Shown here one piece after another: positions 29,108 through 39,392 of a stretch of 64,000 nucleotides of DNA (positions are counted from its first letter, which is position 1; the number at the start of each line of letters is the position of its first letter). A program made the translations under genes and the position numbers. A model generated the notes under the pieces. The model saw only the letters and a list, made by a program, of their open reading frames with translations, made no database searches and was not told the DNA's origin. Source of the DNA: Lelliottia jeotgali (lineage in GTDB: Bacteria; Pseudomonadota; Gammaproteobacteria; Enterobacterales; Enterobacteriaceae); contig CP018628.1 of NCBI GenBank assembly GCA_002271215.1, positions 2,604,001 to 2,668,000 on the forward strand, in the 5' to 3' direction.

Positions 29108-30550
29108 ATGTCCAGAAGGCTTCGCAGAACCAAGATCGTGACCACTTTAGGCCCGGCAACCGACCGCGATAATAATCTTGAGAAAATTATCGCCGCAGGC
29201 GCCAACGTGGTACGCATGAACTTCTCTCACGGTACGCCAGAAGATCACAAATTACGTGCAGATAAAGTCCGTGAGATCGCGGCAAAACTGGGGCGTCATA
29301 TCGCCATCCTCGGCGACCTGCAGGGTCCGAAGATCCGCGTATCGACGTTTAAAGAAGGCAAAGTTTTCCTCAACATCGGCGATAAATTCCTCCTCGACGC
29401 CAACCTCGGTAAAGGCGAAGGCGACAAAGAGAAAGTGGGCATCGACTATAAAGGTCTGCCTGCTGACGTAGTGCCGGGCGATATCCTGCTGCTGGATGAT
29501 GGCCGCGTGCAGCTTAAAGTGCTGGAAGTTCAGGGCATGAAAGTGTTCACCGAAGTGACCGTTGGCGGCCCGCTTTCCAACAACAAAGGCATTAACAAAC
29601 TCGGCGGTGGCCTCTCTGCCGAAGCGCTGACCGACAAAGACAAAGCCGACATCATCACTGCAGCGCAGATTGGCGTCGACTACCTTGCCGTCTCCTTCCC
29701 GCGCTGCGGCGAAGACCTGAACTATGCTCGCCGTCTGGCGCGCGATGCAGGTTGCGACGCCAAAATCGTTGCGAAAGTAGAACGTGCGGAAGCCGTTTGC
29801 AGCCAGGATGCGATGGATGATGTGATTCTGGCCTCTGACGTGGTGATGGTTGCCCGTGGCGATTTGGGCGTTGAAATTGGTGACCCGGAACTGGTCGGTA
29901 TTCAGAAAGCGTTGATCCGCCGTGCGCGTCAGCTGAACCGTTCTGTCATCACTGCGACCCAGATGATGGAATCAATGATTACCAACCCAATGCCGACGCG
30001 CGCAGAAGTGATGGACGTGGCCAACGCAGTACTGGACGGTACCGATGCGGTCATGTTATCAGCAGAAACGGCAGCAGGTCAGTATCCGGCTGAAACCGTG
30101 GCAGCCATGGCGCGCGTATGCCTGGGCGCAGAAAAAATCCCAAGCATTAATGTCTCCAAACACCGCCTGGACATTCAGTTTGATAACGTGGAAGAAGCGA
30201 TTTCCATGTCCGCGATGTACGCGGCAAACCACCTGAAAGGTGTAACTGCGATCATCACCATGACCGAATCCGGACGCACTGCGCTGATGACGTCCCGTAT
30301 CAGCTCCGGTCTGCCGATTTTCGCCATGTCTCGTCATGAGCGCACTCTGAATCTGACCGCGCTGTACCGTGGCGTTACGCCGGTTTACTTCGACAGCACC
30401 AATGACGGTGTTGCGGCGGCTAATGATGCGGTCAATCTGCTGCGCGACAAGGGCTATCTGGTTTCCGGTGATATCGTTATTGTGACGCAGGGTGACGTCA
30501 TGAGCACCATCGGTTCGACGAACACCACTCGCGTGATGACCGTCGAGTAA
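29108..30550 (+). CDS. pykA: PykA, pyruvate kinase II
   Basis: The ATG at 29108 with CGGAG upstream gives 480 residues, the E. coli PykA length. Pyruvate kinase motifs are present: [22 protein letters not shown], the active-site stretch [25 protein letters not shown] and [11 protein letters not shown]. It makes pyruvate and ATP from phosphoenolpyruvate and is the AMP-activated isozyme. It follows hexR on the same strand with its own 106-bp leader. Confidence 0.97.
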   Translation: MSRRLRRTKIVTTLGPATDRDNNLEKIIAAGANVVRMNFSHGTPEDHKLRADKVREIAAKLGRHIAILGDLQGPKIRVSTFKEGKVFLNIGDKFLLDANLGKGEGDKEKVGIDYKGLPADVVPGDILLLDDGRVQLKVLEVQGMKVFTEVTVGGPLSNNKGINKLGGGLSAEALTDKDKADIITAAQIGVDYLAVSFPRCGEDLNYARRLARDAGCDAKIVAKVERAEAVCSQDAMDDVILASDVVMVARGDLGVEIGDPELVGIQKALIRRARQLNRSVITATQMMESMITNPMPTRAEVMDVANAVLDGTDAVMLSAETAAGQYPAETVAAMARVCLGAEKIPSINVSKHRLDIQFDNVEEAISMSAMYAANHLKGVTAIITMTESGRTALMTSRISSGLPIFAMSRHERTLNLTALYRGVTPVYFDSTNDGVAAANDAVNLLRDKGYLVSGDIVIVTQGDVMSTIGSTNTTRVMTVE

Positions 30551-30570
30551 TATCGGCAGTTGTTGTAGCC

Positions 30571-30603
30571 AAAAAAATCCCCCGTCTCCGGGGGATTTTT
30601 TAT
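30571..30603. terminator. Bidirectional terminator between pykA and lpxM
   Basis: A-run, AATCCCCC pairing with GGGGGATT, then a T-run. It lies between the convergent pykA and lpxM genes and reaches the lpxM stop codon. Confidence 0.92.
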
Positions 30604-31571
30604 TTCTTCGGGAACAACTCTTTACGCTTATACGGCTCTTTCTCGCCGGGTTTACGCGTCTTAAGCAATTTCAGAATCCACGTGTACTGCTCAGCATGCG
30701 GGCCGACGAGGATTTCGACCTCTTCGTTCATCCGGCGTGCGATGGTGTTGTCGTCAGCTTCCAGAAGATCGTCCATCGGCGGTCGCACTTCGATGGTCAG
30801 ACGATGGGTTTTGCCATCGTAAATCGGGAACAGCGGTACAACGCGGGCGCGGCAAACTTTCATCAGCCGACCAATCGCAGGCAGCGTAGCTTTATAAGTG
30901 GCAAAGAAATCGACAAATTCGCTGTGCTCAGCACCGTGATCCTGATCCGGCAAATAGTAGCCCCAGTAACCCTCACGCACCGACTTAATGAACGGTTTGA
31001 TGCCATCGTTTCGCGCATGAAGGCGGCCACCAAAACGACGGCGGACGGTGTTCCACACATAATCAAAAATTTTGTTACCCTGGTTATGGAACATGGCTGC
31101 CATTTTCTGGCCCTGAGAAGCCATTAACATCGCGGGAATGTCCACGCCCCAGCCGTGCGGCACGAGGAAAATGACTTTTTCGTCGTTACGACGCATCTCA
31201 TCGATAATCTCCAGCCCTTTCCAGTCTACGCGCTTCATGACCTTTTCCGGCCCGCGCAGCGCCAGCTCACCCATCATCGCCATCGCCTGTGGCGCAGTGG
31301 TGAACATGGCGTCAATAATCGCTTCGCGTTCGGCGTTGGTCTTTTCAGGGAAACAGTAATAAAGATTGATCTGCGCGCGACGACGCGCGCTTTTGCCCAG
31401 CCGTCCGGCTAACAGGCCAATTTTACCCAGCACCGGGTCACGTACAGATGCAGGAAGCAGCGCAATGCCCGCAAAGGCATAAACACCCAGCCACGCGCCC
31501 CAGTTGCGCGGGTGACGAAAAGATTTCTCAAACTCGGGAATGTATTCACTGTTGTTTTTTTGGGTTTCCAT
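30600..31571 (-). CDS. lpxM: LpxM (MsbB), lipid A myristoyltransferase
   Basis: From the ATG at 31569-31571 the protein is 323 residues, as in E. coli. An open stretch 23 codons further up runs into the mepM terminator. It has an N-terminal membrane anchor (about 24-42) and the acyltransferase HX4D motif HGWGVD (His139, Asp144). The enzyme adds the secondary myristate in the last step of lipid A acylation, at the inner face of the inner membrane. Confidence 0.96.
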   Translation of the reverse strand: METQKNNSEYIPEFEKSFRHPRNWGAWLGVYAFAGIALLPASVRDPVLGKIGLLAGRLGKSARRRAQINLYYCFPEKTNAEREAIIDAMFTTAPQAMAMMGELALRGPEKVMKRVDWKGLEIIDEMRRNDEKVIFLVPHGWGVDIPAMLMASQGQKMAAMFHNQGNKIFDYVWNTVRRRFGGRLHARNDGIKPFIKSVREGYWGYYLPDQDHGAEHSEFVDFFATYKATLPAIGRLMKVCRARVVPLFPIYDGKTHRLTIEVRPPMDDLLEADDNTIARRMNEEVEILVGPHAEQYTWILKLLKTRKPGEKEPYKRKELFPKK

Positions 31572-31648
31572 GCGGGTTCCAGGGTCTGGTGAAGCACAAA
31601 ATAATAATGAGTTAGTGTAGCGAGGCAGGCTGCATCGCACAAAAGAAA

Positions 31649-31674
31649 AAGCCGGTGCATCTCTGCACCGGCTT
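31649..31674 (-). terminator. Terminator of mepM
   Basis: On the minus strand, AAGCCGGTGCA pairs with TGCACCGGCTT and is followed by TTTCTTTT. It lies between mepM and lpxM, so lpxM needs its own promoter. Confidence 0.9.
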
Positions 31675-31689
31675 TACAATAACGACAGG

Positions 31690-33009
31690 TTAGTCGAAGC
31701 GCAGTTGCGGCATAACCTCTTTAACCTGGGCCAGATAGTCGGTGCGATCTTTACCGGTCAGGCCTTCGGTGCGTGGCAGTTTCGCCGTCAACGGATTTAC
31801 CGCCTGCTGGTTAATCCACACTTCATAGTGCAGATGCGGGCCTGTGGAGCGTCCGGTGTTGCCCGAAAGCGCAATGCGGTCACCGCGTTTCACTTTCTGT
31901 CCCGGCTGAACCAGCAGCTTACGCAGGTGCATGTAGCGGGTGGTGTAGGTGCGCCCGTGACGAACCGCCACGTAATATCCCGCCGCGCCGCTGCGTTTAG
32001 CGATAACCACTTCGCCGTCACCCACGGAAAGCACTGGCGTGCCCTGCGGCATCGCGAAGTCAACACCACGGTGCGGTGCTACGCGACCCGTAACCGGGTT
32101 CAGGCGACGCGGGTTAAAGTTGGACGAGATACGGAACTGTTTCGCCGTCGGGAAACGCAGGAAACCTTTCGCCAGACCCGTACCGTTGCGGTCATAGAAC
32201 TTACCGTCTTCAGCACGAATAGCGTAATAATCTTTGCCTTCTGAGCGTAAACGCACACCCATCAGTTGGCTCTGTTCGCGCTTGCCGTCCAGCATTTCGC
32301 GGGACATCAAAATCGAGAATTCGTCGCCTTTTTTCAGTTTGCGGAAATCCATCTGCCACTGCATGGCTTTGATCACCGAGCTGATTTCGCCGCTGGTTAA
32401 TCCGGCTTCGCGCGCGCTGGCCACAAAGCTGCCACCCACGGTGCCTTTCAACACATTGTTGACCCAGTCGCCTTGCTGCATTTCGCTGGTCATTTTGAAA
32501 CCGTTTCCAGAACGATCGTATGTACGGGTTTCACGACGTGAGACTTCCCAGGTCAGACGCTGCAAATCGCCATCGGCGGTCAGCGTCCAGGATAATTGCT
32601 GGCCAATTTTGAGGTTACGCAGATCTTTGTCAGATGCGGCGAGCTGGCTGATATCACCCATCTCAATACCGTACTGATTGAGAACGCTGCTCAACGTATC
32701 GCCCGTCGAGACAACGTATTCATGGATGCCGGCTTCGTTCGCGGTTTTGTCATCCAGCTCATCCTGAGGAATCGCTTCGTCTTCCTGAGCAGCCTGATCG
32801 ATAGGCTCGCTGGCATCGGGCAGCAAGGAACGAATTTCGCTCTTTTCCAGCTCGATGGTTTTAATGATAGGGGCTGAATGTGGGTGGTACACATAGGGCC
32901 GCCAGACGGCGACCGCTAAGGTGAGAACTGTCAGGGACCCCAGCATAACGCGGTGGGGTCTGGGCAGATTATTAAATGCCAGGGCGACAGAGCGGGCTAT
33001 CTGTTGCAC
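31690..33009 (-). CDS. mepM: MepM (YebA), murein DD-endopeptidase
   Basis: The 439-residue protein has an N-terminal signal anchor (about 20-37), a LysM domain (about 95-145, HEYVVSTGDTLSSVLNQYG) and a C-terminal M23 LytM domain. The M23 zinc ligands are in HRGVDFAMPQGTP and GPHLHYEVW. It cuts D-Ala-mDAP cross-links so that new peptidoglycan strands can be inserted. Its start is 15 bp after the znuA stop, so it is probably co-transcribed with znuA under Zur. This agrees with the zinc need of the enzyme. Confidence 0.96.
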   Translation of the reverse strand: MQQIARSVALAFNNLPRPHRVMLGSLTVLTLAVAVWRPYVYHPHSAPIIKTIELEKSEIRSLLPDASEPIDQAAQEDEAIPQDELDDKTANEAGIHEYVVSTGDTLSSVLNQYGIEMGDISQLAASDKDLRNLKIGQQLSWTLTADGDLQRLTWEVSRRETRTYDRSGNGFKMTSEMQQGDWVNNVLKGTVGGSFVASAREAGLTSGEISSVIKAMQWQMDFRKLKKGDEFSILMSREMLDGKREQSQLMGVRLRSEGKDYYAIRAEDGKFYDRNGTGLAKGFLRFPTAKQFRISSNFNPRRLNPVTGRVAPHRGVDFAMPQGTPVLSVGDGEVVIAKRSGAAGYYVAVRHGRTYTTRYMHLRKLLVQPGQKVKRGDRIALSGNTGRSTGPHLHYEVWINQQAVNPLTAKLPRTEGLTGKDRTDYLAQVKEVMPQLRFD

Positions 33010-33024
33010 GTGTTCACTTCCTCG

Positions 33025-33969
33025 TTAATCTCCTTTCAGGCAGCTCGAATACTGGTTCGCCAATTGACTGAGGAACTGCGAGTAACTCGCCTTGCTCAGC
33101 TGAATATTGGTTCCAAGCGGGTCCAGGGTTCCCATGCGCACGGACGTTCCCCTGGCCACGGCTTCAACGACCGCTGGCCTGAACTGTGGCTCAGCAAAAA
33201 CGCATGTCGCTTTTTGCTCAACCAACTGTGTTCTGATTTCATGTAAACGCTGCGCACCGGGCTGAATTTCCGGGTTGACGGTGAAGTGACCCAGCGGGGT
33301 CAGGCCGTAGTGTTTTTCGTAGTAGCCATAGGCGTCATGAAAAACGAAATACCCTTTACCTTTCAGCGGTGCGAGCTCGTTACCCACCTGCTTATCGGTT
33401 GCGGCTAATTGTGCCTCAAAATCCTTCAGGTTGGCGTCTAGTTTGGCTCGACTTTGCGGCATAAGTTCCACTAATTTGTCATGGATTGCAACCGCTGAGA
33501 GCCGCGCTATCTCTGGGGAGAGCCAAAGATGCATGTTGTACTCGCCGTGATGGTGATGGTCGTCACCTTTTTCACCCTCGGCATGATCATGGTCGTGATC
33601 GCTGTCGTCGTCGTCAGCCCCTTTCATGAGCAACGGTTTCACGCCAGAAAGCTCAGCAATGGTGACCTGTTTTTGCGGCGGAACTTTACTCGCTGATTTT
33701 TGCATGAACGCTTCCATCTCTGGACCAATCCAGACCACTAAGTCCGCGTTCTGTAAGCGTTTTACATCGGATGGACGCAAAGAATAATCATGCTCGGAAG
33801 CACCGTCAGGCAGTAAAGCCTGCGTTTCTGTCACGCCATCGGCGATGGCCGAAGCGATGAATCCCAGTGGTTTAAGCGAAGCGACAACGGCGGCGTTAAC
33901 ATCTTGTGCTGCTGAACCCCAAAGGCCAGCGGATAATGCTGCGAAAAGAAGCGTATTTTTATGTAACAT
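33025..33969 (-). CDS. znuA: ZnuA, periplasmic zinc-binding protein
   Basis: The 314-residue protein has a signal peptide (to about residue 26) and the cluster A-I metal-binding fold. Zinc ligands are His in [11 protein letters not shown], His in NMHLWLSPE and His in [11 protein letters not shown] charged loop rich in His and Asp (about 120-145, [24 protein letters not shown] without its full length) is typical of ZnuA. It captures Zn2+ and delivers it to ZnuB. It is divergent from znuCB, with a Zur operator between. Confidence 0.97.
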   Translation of the reverse strand: MLHKNTLLFAALSAGLWGSAAQDVNAAVVASLKPLGFIASAIADGVTETQALLPDGASEHDYSLRPSDVKRLQNADLVVWIGPEMEAFMQKSASKVPPQKQVTIAELSGVKPLLMKGADDDDSDHDHDHAEGEKGDDHHHHGEYNMHLWLSPEIARLSAVAIHDKLVELMPQSRAKLDANLKDFEAQLAATDKQVGNELAPLKGKGYFVFHDAYGYYEKHYGLTPLGHFTVNPEIQPGAQRLHEIRTQLVEQKATCVFAEPQFRPAVVEAVARGTSVRMGTLDPLGTNIQLSKASYSQFLSQLANQYSSCLKGD

Positions 33970-33999
33970 AATGCAACTTATTATCGTAATGAATGCGTG

Positions 34000-34020
34000 G
34001 AATGTGATATTATAACATTC
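34000..34020. promoter_or_regulatory. Zur operator between znuA and znuC
   Basis: A 21-bp near-palindrome, GAATGTgAtAT followed by tAtaACATTC, lies midway between the divergent znuA and znuC start codons (30 and 26 bp away). It matches the Zur box of the E. coli znu promoter. Zinc-loaded Zur here would shut both transcripts. Confidence 0.88.
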
Positions 34021-34046
34021 GTTGACTTCTGCAAGCTTAAATTGAC

Positions 34047-34802
34047 ATGACGACTTTAGTTTCTCTCGAAAATATCTCGGTTTCTTTTGGTCAGCGCCGC
34101 GTCCTCTCTGACGTCTCGCTGGACCTCAAACCCGGCAAAATTTTAACCTTGCTCGGCCCAAATGGCGCGGGCAAATCGACCCTGGTGCGCGTGGTTCTTG
34201 GCTTAGTAGCACCTGATGCAGGCGTCATCAAGCGCGACGATAAACTGCGCATTGGCTATGTTCCGCAAAAATTGCATCTGGATGCCACGCTGCCGTTAAC
34301 GGTCGGTCGTTTTTTACGACTGCGCCCGGGCACGCGCAAAGACGATATTCTCCCTGCGCTGAAACGCGTCCAGGCCGGGCATCTGGTCGAAGCACCGCTG
34401 CAAAAACTCTCCGGCGGTGAGACCCAGCGTGTGCTGCTGGCCCGCGCGTTGCTGAGTCAGCCTCAGCTACTGGTGCTCGACGAGCCCACTCAGGGCGTGG
34501 ACGTGAATGGACAGGTTGCTCTGTACGACTTAATCGATCAGCTGCGTCGTGAGCTGGATTGCGCCGTGCTGATGGTCTCTCACGACCTGCATCTGGTGAT
34601 GGCGAAAACCGACGAAGTGCTGTGCCTTAATCACCATATCTGCTGCTCCGGTACGCCAGAAGTGGTGTCGATGCACCCGGAATTTATCTCCATGTTTGGC
34701 TCTCGCGGGGCTGAACAGCTCGGCATTTATCGCCACAACCATAATCATCGCCATGATTTACAGGGACGGATTGTCCTGCGTCGGGGAAATGGACACTCAT
34801 GA
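34047..34802 (+). CDS. znuC: ZnuC, zinc ABC transporter ATPase
   Basis: The 251-residue ABC ATPase has Walker [10 protein letters not shown] (37-45), the signature LSGGETQR (121-128), Walker B LLVLDEP (141-147) and a switch His in MVSHDLHLV. The C-terminus has a histidine-rich stretch ([10 protein letters not shown]) as in E. coli ZnuC. It powers zinc uptake through ZnuB. Its stop overlaps the znuB start by 4 bp (ATGA), so the two are coupled. Confidence 0.97.
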   Translation: MTTLVSLENISVSFGQRRVLSDVSLDLKPGKILTLLGPNGAGKSTLVRVVLGLVAPDAGVIKRDDKLRIGYVPQKLHLDATLPLTVGRFLRLRPGTRKDDILPALKRVQAGHLVEAPLQKLSGGETQRVLLARALLSQPQLLVLDEPTQGVDVNGQVALYDLIDQLRRELDCAVLMVSHDLHLVMAKTDEVLCLNHHICCSGTPEVVSMHPEFISMFGSRGAEQLGIYRHNHNHRHDLQGRIVLRRGNGHS

Positions 34803-35584
34803 TTGAATTGTTATTACCCGGCTGGTTAGCCGGGGTGATGCTCGCCTGCGCCGCGGGCCCGCTGGGGTCTTTTGTCGTCTGGCGCCGGATGTCTTATTTC
34901 GGCGATACGCTGGCGCACGCCTCATTACTGGGTGTGGCGTTTGGCTTATTGCTGGATGTAAATCCTTTTTACGCCGTTATCGCGGTGACACTGCTGCTCG
35001 CAGCCGGGCTGGTATGGCTTGAAAAGCGCCCTCACCTCGCGGTGGATACACTGCTGGGGATTATGGCGCATAGCGCGCTGTCGCTCGGTCTGGTGGTCGT
35101 GAGCCTGATGTCGAACATTCGCGTCGATTTAATGGCGTATCTGTTTGGCGATCTGCTGGCAGTGACGCCGGAAGATCTGATCTCTATCGCCATCGGCGTC
35201 GTTGTGGTGCTGGGAATTTTGCTGTGGCAGTGGCGTAATTTGTTGGCGATGACCGTCAGCTCAGATTTGGCTTTTGTCGATGGCGTCAAACTTCAGCGGG
35301 TGAAACTGCTGCTTATGCTGGTGACGGCACTGACAATTGGGGTAGCAATGAAGTTTGTCGGTGCGCTGATCATCACGTCGCTGCTGATTATCCCGGCAGC
35401 CACCGCGCGGCGCTTTTCGCGTACGCCGGAGCAAATGGCGGGGATTGCAGTGATTGTTGGAATGATTGCCGTTACCGGTGGATTAACCTTCTCAGCCTTT
35501 TACGACACGCCAGCCGGCCCGTCTGTGGTGCTGTGCGCTGCGCTGATGTTTATCTTCAGCATGATGAAGAAACCTGCCAGCTAA
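34799..35584 (+). CDS. znuB: ZnuB, zinc ABC transporter permease
   Basis: The 261-residue integral membrane protein has about eight spans and the ABC-3 permease pattern ([50 protein letters not shown]). It forms the channel for Zn2+ from ZnuA. The length matches E. coli. Confidence 0.96.
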   Translation: MIELLLPGWLAGVMLACAAGPLGSFVVWRRMSYFGDTLAHASLLGVAFGLLLDVNPFYAVIAVTLLLAAGLVWLEKRPHLAVDTLLGIMAHSALSLGLVVVSLMSNIRVDLMAYLFGDLLAVTPEDLISIAIGVVVVLGILLWQWRNLLAMTVSSDLAFVDGVKLQRVKLLLMLVTALTIGVAMKFVGALIITSLLIIPAATARRFSRTPEQMAGIAVIVGMIAVTGGLTFSAFYDTPAGPSVVLCAALMFIFSMMKKPAS

Positions 35585-35587
35585 ATA

Positions 35588-35672
35588 GTGTCCCCGGTGG
35601 CGCTGCGCTTACCGGGGCTACAGGTGTCGTTGTAGGCCGGACAAGGCGTAGCCGCCATCCGGCTTTTTCCGC
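35588..35672. repeat. REP/BIME cluster between znuB and ruvB
   Basis: Two hairpins lie in the 94 bp between convergent genes: CCCCGGTGGCGCTGCGCTTACCGGGG and the classical REP form around GCCGGACAAGGCGTAGCCGCCATCCGGC (written here by its stem: GCCGGA...TCCGGC). These are enterobacterial REP units at the 3' ends of genes and may stabilise messages and bind gyrase. Confidence 0.85.
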
Positions 35673-35678
35673 AGCGAA

Positions 35679-36692
<1,014 letters not shown>

Positions 36693-36697
36693 CTACC

Positions 36698-37309
36698 TCA
36701 CAATGCCGCGCGGAGCGCTTCACGAATCAGGGTTTCACTGCTGGCATCCGGTTTGGCGATTTTGCTCACCATCCGGCTGGCTTCCTGTGGTTTATAGCCC
36801 AGCGCCACCAGCGCAGCCACTGCTTCTTGCTCTGCGTCGTCGTCCGTTGGGCCGTTCGGTGAAGTCAGCACCAGATCGGACGCTGGCGTAAACAGGTCGC
36901 CGTGCAGACCTTTGAAGCGATCCTTCATTTCGACAATCAGGCGCTCGGCGGTTTTTTTGCCAATGCCCGGCAGCTTGATCAGCGCAGCGGGATCTTCACG
37001 CTCAACGGCATTCACAAACTGCTGGGCCGACATACCGGACAAAATGGCCAGCGCCAGCTTAGGACCGACGCCGTTAGTTTTAATCAGTTCGCGGAACAGC
37101 ATACGTTCCTGCTTATTATTAAAGCCGTACAAGAGCTGCGCATCTTCACGCACCACGAACTGGGTGAAGACAATCGCCTCTTTCCCTGAGTCCGGGAGTT
37201 CATAGAAACAGGTCATCGGCATATGGACTTCATAGCCCACGCCTCCCGCTTCCAGCAGAACTAACGGGGGTTGTTTTTCAATGATGATGCCTCTGAGTCT
37301 GCCAATCAC
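36698..37309 (-). CDS. ruvA: RuvA, Holliday-junction binding protein
   Basis: The 203-residue protein has an N-terminal OB fold ([31 protein letters not shown]), two helix-hairpin-helix motifs ([31 protein letters not shown]) and a C-terminal domain that contacts RuvB. It binds the four-way junction as a tetramer and loads RuvB. Confidence 0.98.
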   Translation of the reverse strand: MIGRLRGIIIEKQPPLVLLEAGGVGYEVHMPMTCFYELPDSGKEAIVFTQFVVREDAQLLYGFNNKQERMLFRELIKTNGVGPKLALAILSGMSAQQFVNAVEREDPAALIKLPGIGKKTAERLIVEMKDRFKGLHGDLFTPASDLVLTSPNGPTDDDAEQEAVAALVALGYKPQEASRMVSKIAKPDASSETLIREALRAAL

Positions 37310-37352
37310 ATGCTGCTCCTGCGTGAGATGCTAATTTAACTTCTGCCATCAT

Positions 37353-37382
37353 AAAAAAAGGCTGGATGTTTATCCAGCCTCT
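37353..37382 (-). terminator. Terminator of ruvC (overlaps the LexA box)
   Basis: On the minus strand AGGCTGGAT pairs with ATCCAGCCT across a 4-base loop, followed by a seven-base T-run. It lies 8 bp after the ruvC stop codon. Confidence 0.85.
37362..37377. promoter_or_regulatory. LexA (SOS) box of ruvAB
   Basis: CTGGATGTTTATCCAG has the CTG-N10-CAG form of LexA operators and resembles the E. coli ruvA box CTGGATATCTATCCAG. It is 53 bp upstream of the ruvA start. The same bases form the stem of the ruvC terminator. Confidence 0.85.
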
Positions 37383-37389
37383 TTTGTGA

Positions 37390-37911
37390 TTATCGTAACC
37401 GACCCCGCGCCAGATTGAGCCGCGAATCGCTCATTTGCATGGCGTTCTGGCTCACATGACAGTGGGTTATCGCAATCGCCAGCGCATCGGCGGCATCCGC
37501 CTGCGGATTAGCCGGGAGCTTTAGCAAGGTTCGCACCATGTGCTGTACCTGCGTTTTCTCTGCCGCGCCATTGCCGACGACCGTCTGTTTGACCTGCCGC
37601 GCCGCATATTCGAACACCGGTAAATCCTGGTTGACTGCAGCCACAATCGCCACGCCGCGCGCCTGACCCAGTTTCAACGCCGAGTCGGCATTTTTCGCCA
37701 TAAACACCTGCTCGATGGCAAAAAAGTCCGGCTGAAACTGGGTGATGATTTCCGACACGCCCGCGTAAATGAGCTTAAGACGCGACGGTAAATCATCCAC
37801 TTTAGTACGAATACAGCCACTGCCCAGATACGTCAGTTGACGACCGACCTGGCGGATAACGCCATAACCGGTGATGCGTGAGCCGGGGTCAATCCCGAGA
37901 ATAATCGACAT
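37390..37911 (-). CDS. ruvC: RuvC, Holliday-junction resolvase
   Basis: From the ATG at 37909-37911 the protein is 173 residues, the E. coli length; the frame is open 22 codons higher but runs into a repeat. Catalytic acidic residues are Asp7 (GIDPGS), Glu in [10 protein letters not shown] and the C-terminal Asp pair in [13 protein letters not shown]. It cuts Holliday junctions symmetrically, with RuvAB. A GGAG lies 11 bp before the ATG. Confidence 0.97.
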   Translation of the reverse strand: MSIILGIDPGSRITGYGVIRQVGRQLTYLGSGCIRTKVDDLPSRLKLIYAGVSEIITQFQPDFFAIEQVFMAKNADSALKLGQARGVAIVAAVNQDLPVFEYAARQVKQTVVGNGAAEKTQVQHMVRTLLKLPANPQADAADALAIAITHCHVSQNAMQMSDSRLNLARGRLR

Positions 37912-37962
37912 CACGCGTCTCCGGTGATAACGGGGCGGTGATACGCTAAATCTTTCAGCTGA

Positions 37963-38044
37963 CAGGAAGGCGGCCACGCAGCGAATCCCCAGGAGCGTAG
38001 ATGAACTACGTGACTGGGGTGAACGAGGAGAGCCAACGCACCTG
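37963..38044 (+). repeat. Imperfect-palindrome repeat, copy A (Box C-like)
   Basis: This 82-bp element runs from CAGGAAGGCGG to AGCCAACGCACCTG. Its core is the hairpin CCCCAG-GAG-CGTAG-N5-CTACG-TGA-CTGGGG (37987-38019). A second copy lies inverted at 38845-38925, on the far side of yebC. The shape and GC content are those of the enterobacterial Box C intergenic repeats; the name is from memory. Confidence 0.75.
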
Positions 38045-38065
38045 TGGGCTTAAAGATGACGCGAA

Positions 38066-38806
38066 TCACAGGGTCGCGGCGACCTCATCAGAGATCTCGC
38101 CGTTATGATAAACTTCCTGCACGTCGTCGCAGTCTTCCAGCATATCGATCAGACGCAGCAGTTTTGGCGCGGTTTCCGCATCCATGTCTGCTTTGGTCGA
38201 TGGGATCATCGACACTTCAGCGTTGTCCGCTTTCAGACCTGCCGCTTCCAGCGCATCACGCACTGCGCCCATCTCTTCCCAGGCGGTGTAGACGTCAATC
38301 GCACCGTCGTCGAAGGTCACAACGTCTTCAGCACCCGCTTCCAGCGCCGCTTCCATGATCGCGTCTTCGTCGCCTTTCTCGAAGGAAATCACGCCTTTTT
38401 TGCTGAACAGGTAAGCCACGGAACCGTCGGTGCCCAGGTTGCCACCGGTTTTGGTAAACGCATGACGCACTTCGGCAACGGTACGGTTACGGTTGTCAGA
38501 CAGACACTCAACCATGACCGCTGTACCGCCAGGGCCGTAACCTTCATAAATGATGGTTTCCATGTTCGCGTCGTCATCGCCGCCCACGCCACGTGCGATG
38601 GCACGGTTCAGGGTGTCACGCGTCATGTTGTTAGACAGTGCTTTATCAATCGCTGCGCGCAGACGTGGGTTAGAACCCGCATCGCCGCCGCCCAAACGGG
38701 CTGCCGTCACCAGCTCGCGAATGATTTTAGTAAAGATCTTACCGCGTTTGGCATCCTGTGCCGCTTTACGGTGTTTGGTGTTGGCCCACTTACTATGACC
38801 TGCCAT
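38066..38806 (-). CDS. yebC: YebC/TACO1-family regulator or translation factor
   Basis: The 246-residue protein opens with the family signature [23 protein letters not shown] and has the three-domain YebC fold ([51 protein letters not shown]). Family members were first described as DNA-binding regulators (quorum-sensing, ruvC neighbour). Recent work links them to translation of proline-rich or polyproline stretches. It sits in the aspS-nudB-yebC-ruvC run and is flanked by inverted repeats. Confidence 0.95.
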   Translation of the reverse strand: MAGHSKWANTKHRKAAQDAKRGKIFTKIIRELVTAARLGGGDAGSNPRLRAAIDKALSNNMTRDTLNRAIARGVGGDDDANMETIIYEGYGPGGTAVMVECLSDNRNRTVAEVRHAFTKTGGNLGTDGSVAYLFSKKGVISFEKGDEDAIMEAALEAGAEDVVTFDDGAIDVYTAWEEMGAVRDALEAAGLKADNAEVSMIPSTKADMDAETAPKLLRLIDMLEDCDDVQEVYHNGEISDEVAATL

Positions 38807-38844
38807 AAAAAACTCTCCAAAATTATCCTTCGCCTTTCAGCTTC

Positions 38845-38925
38845 CAGATGCGTTGGCTGCGCCCGCTTACGCCAGTCACTTACCAACGTAAGCTCCTGGC
38901 GATTCGCGACCTTGCCGCCTTCCTG
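38845..38925 (-). repeat. Imperfect-palindrome repeat, copy B (Box C-like), inverted
   Basis: Read on the minus strand this is a diverged copy of 37963-38044. It starts CAGGAAGGCGG, has the hairpin CGCCAG-GAG-CTTAC-GTTG-GTAAG-TGA-CTGGCG and ends AGCCAACGCATCTG. Arms of the hairpin differ between copies but pairing is kept, a sign of selection on structure. Confidence 0.75.
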
Positions 38926-38947
38926 AGAACTGAAATTCTTGGGAAAA

Positions 38948-39391
38948 CTAGTTAACGTTAATTACAAATTCTTCAATCGCCTGCCGGTTGCTCCATGACT
39001 TGGTCAAGGTAGCGGCAACGGCTGCATCAACCCAGCGGTAGGTCAGATGTTCCGTAAACACGATCTGCCGTTCATGGGGAAGCGCAAGACAGAACCACGA
39101 TTCCGTATTGCGCTCAATTCCCGGCGCATAGCGATGACGTAAATGGCTAAAAATTTCAAACTCCACCGTGCGCTGACAGTCCTTCAGGGTCAGTTGCTCC
39201 TGAGCAACATTAATGGTGACCTCTTCATTTACTTCACGCGCGGCGGCCTGCAACGCGGTTTCACCCTCTTCCAGGCTGCCGGTAACCGACTGCCAGAAAT
39301 CGGGATCGTCGCGTCGCTGTAACATCAGCACCCGCCTAGTGTCCTGCGCGTAAATCACCACTAAGACCGAAACGGGACGCTTATACTCCAT
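38948..39391 (-). CDS. nudB: NudB, dihydroneopterin triphosphate pyrophosphohydrolase
   Basis: The 147-residue Nudix protein carries the motif [21 protein letters not shown] (about 38-58, GX5EX7REUXEEXGU with Val in the last place). It removes pyrophosphate from dihydroneopterin triphosphate, an early folate step. It starts 1 bp after the aspS stop, so the two are coupled. Confidence 0.95.
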   Translation of the reverse strand: MEYKRPVSVLVVIYAQDTRRVLMLQRRDDPDFWQSVTGSLEEGETALQAAAREVNEEVTINVAQEQLTLKDCQRTVEFEIFSHLRHRYAPGIERNTESWFCLALPHERQIVFTEHLTYRWVDAAVAATLTKSWSNRQAIEEFVINVN

Positions 39392-39392
39392 A

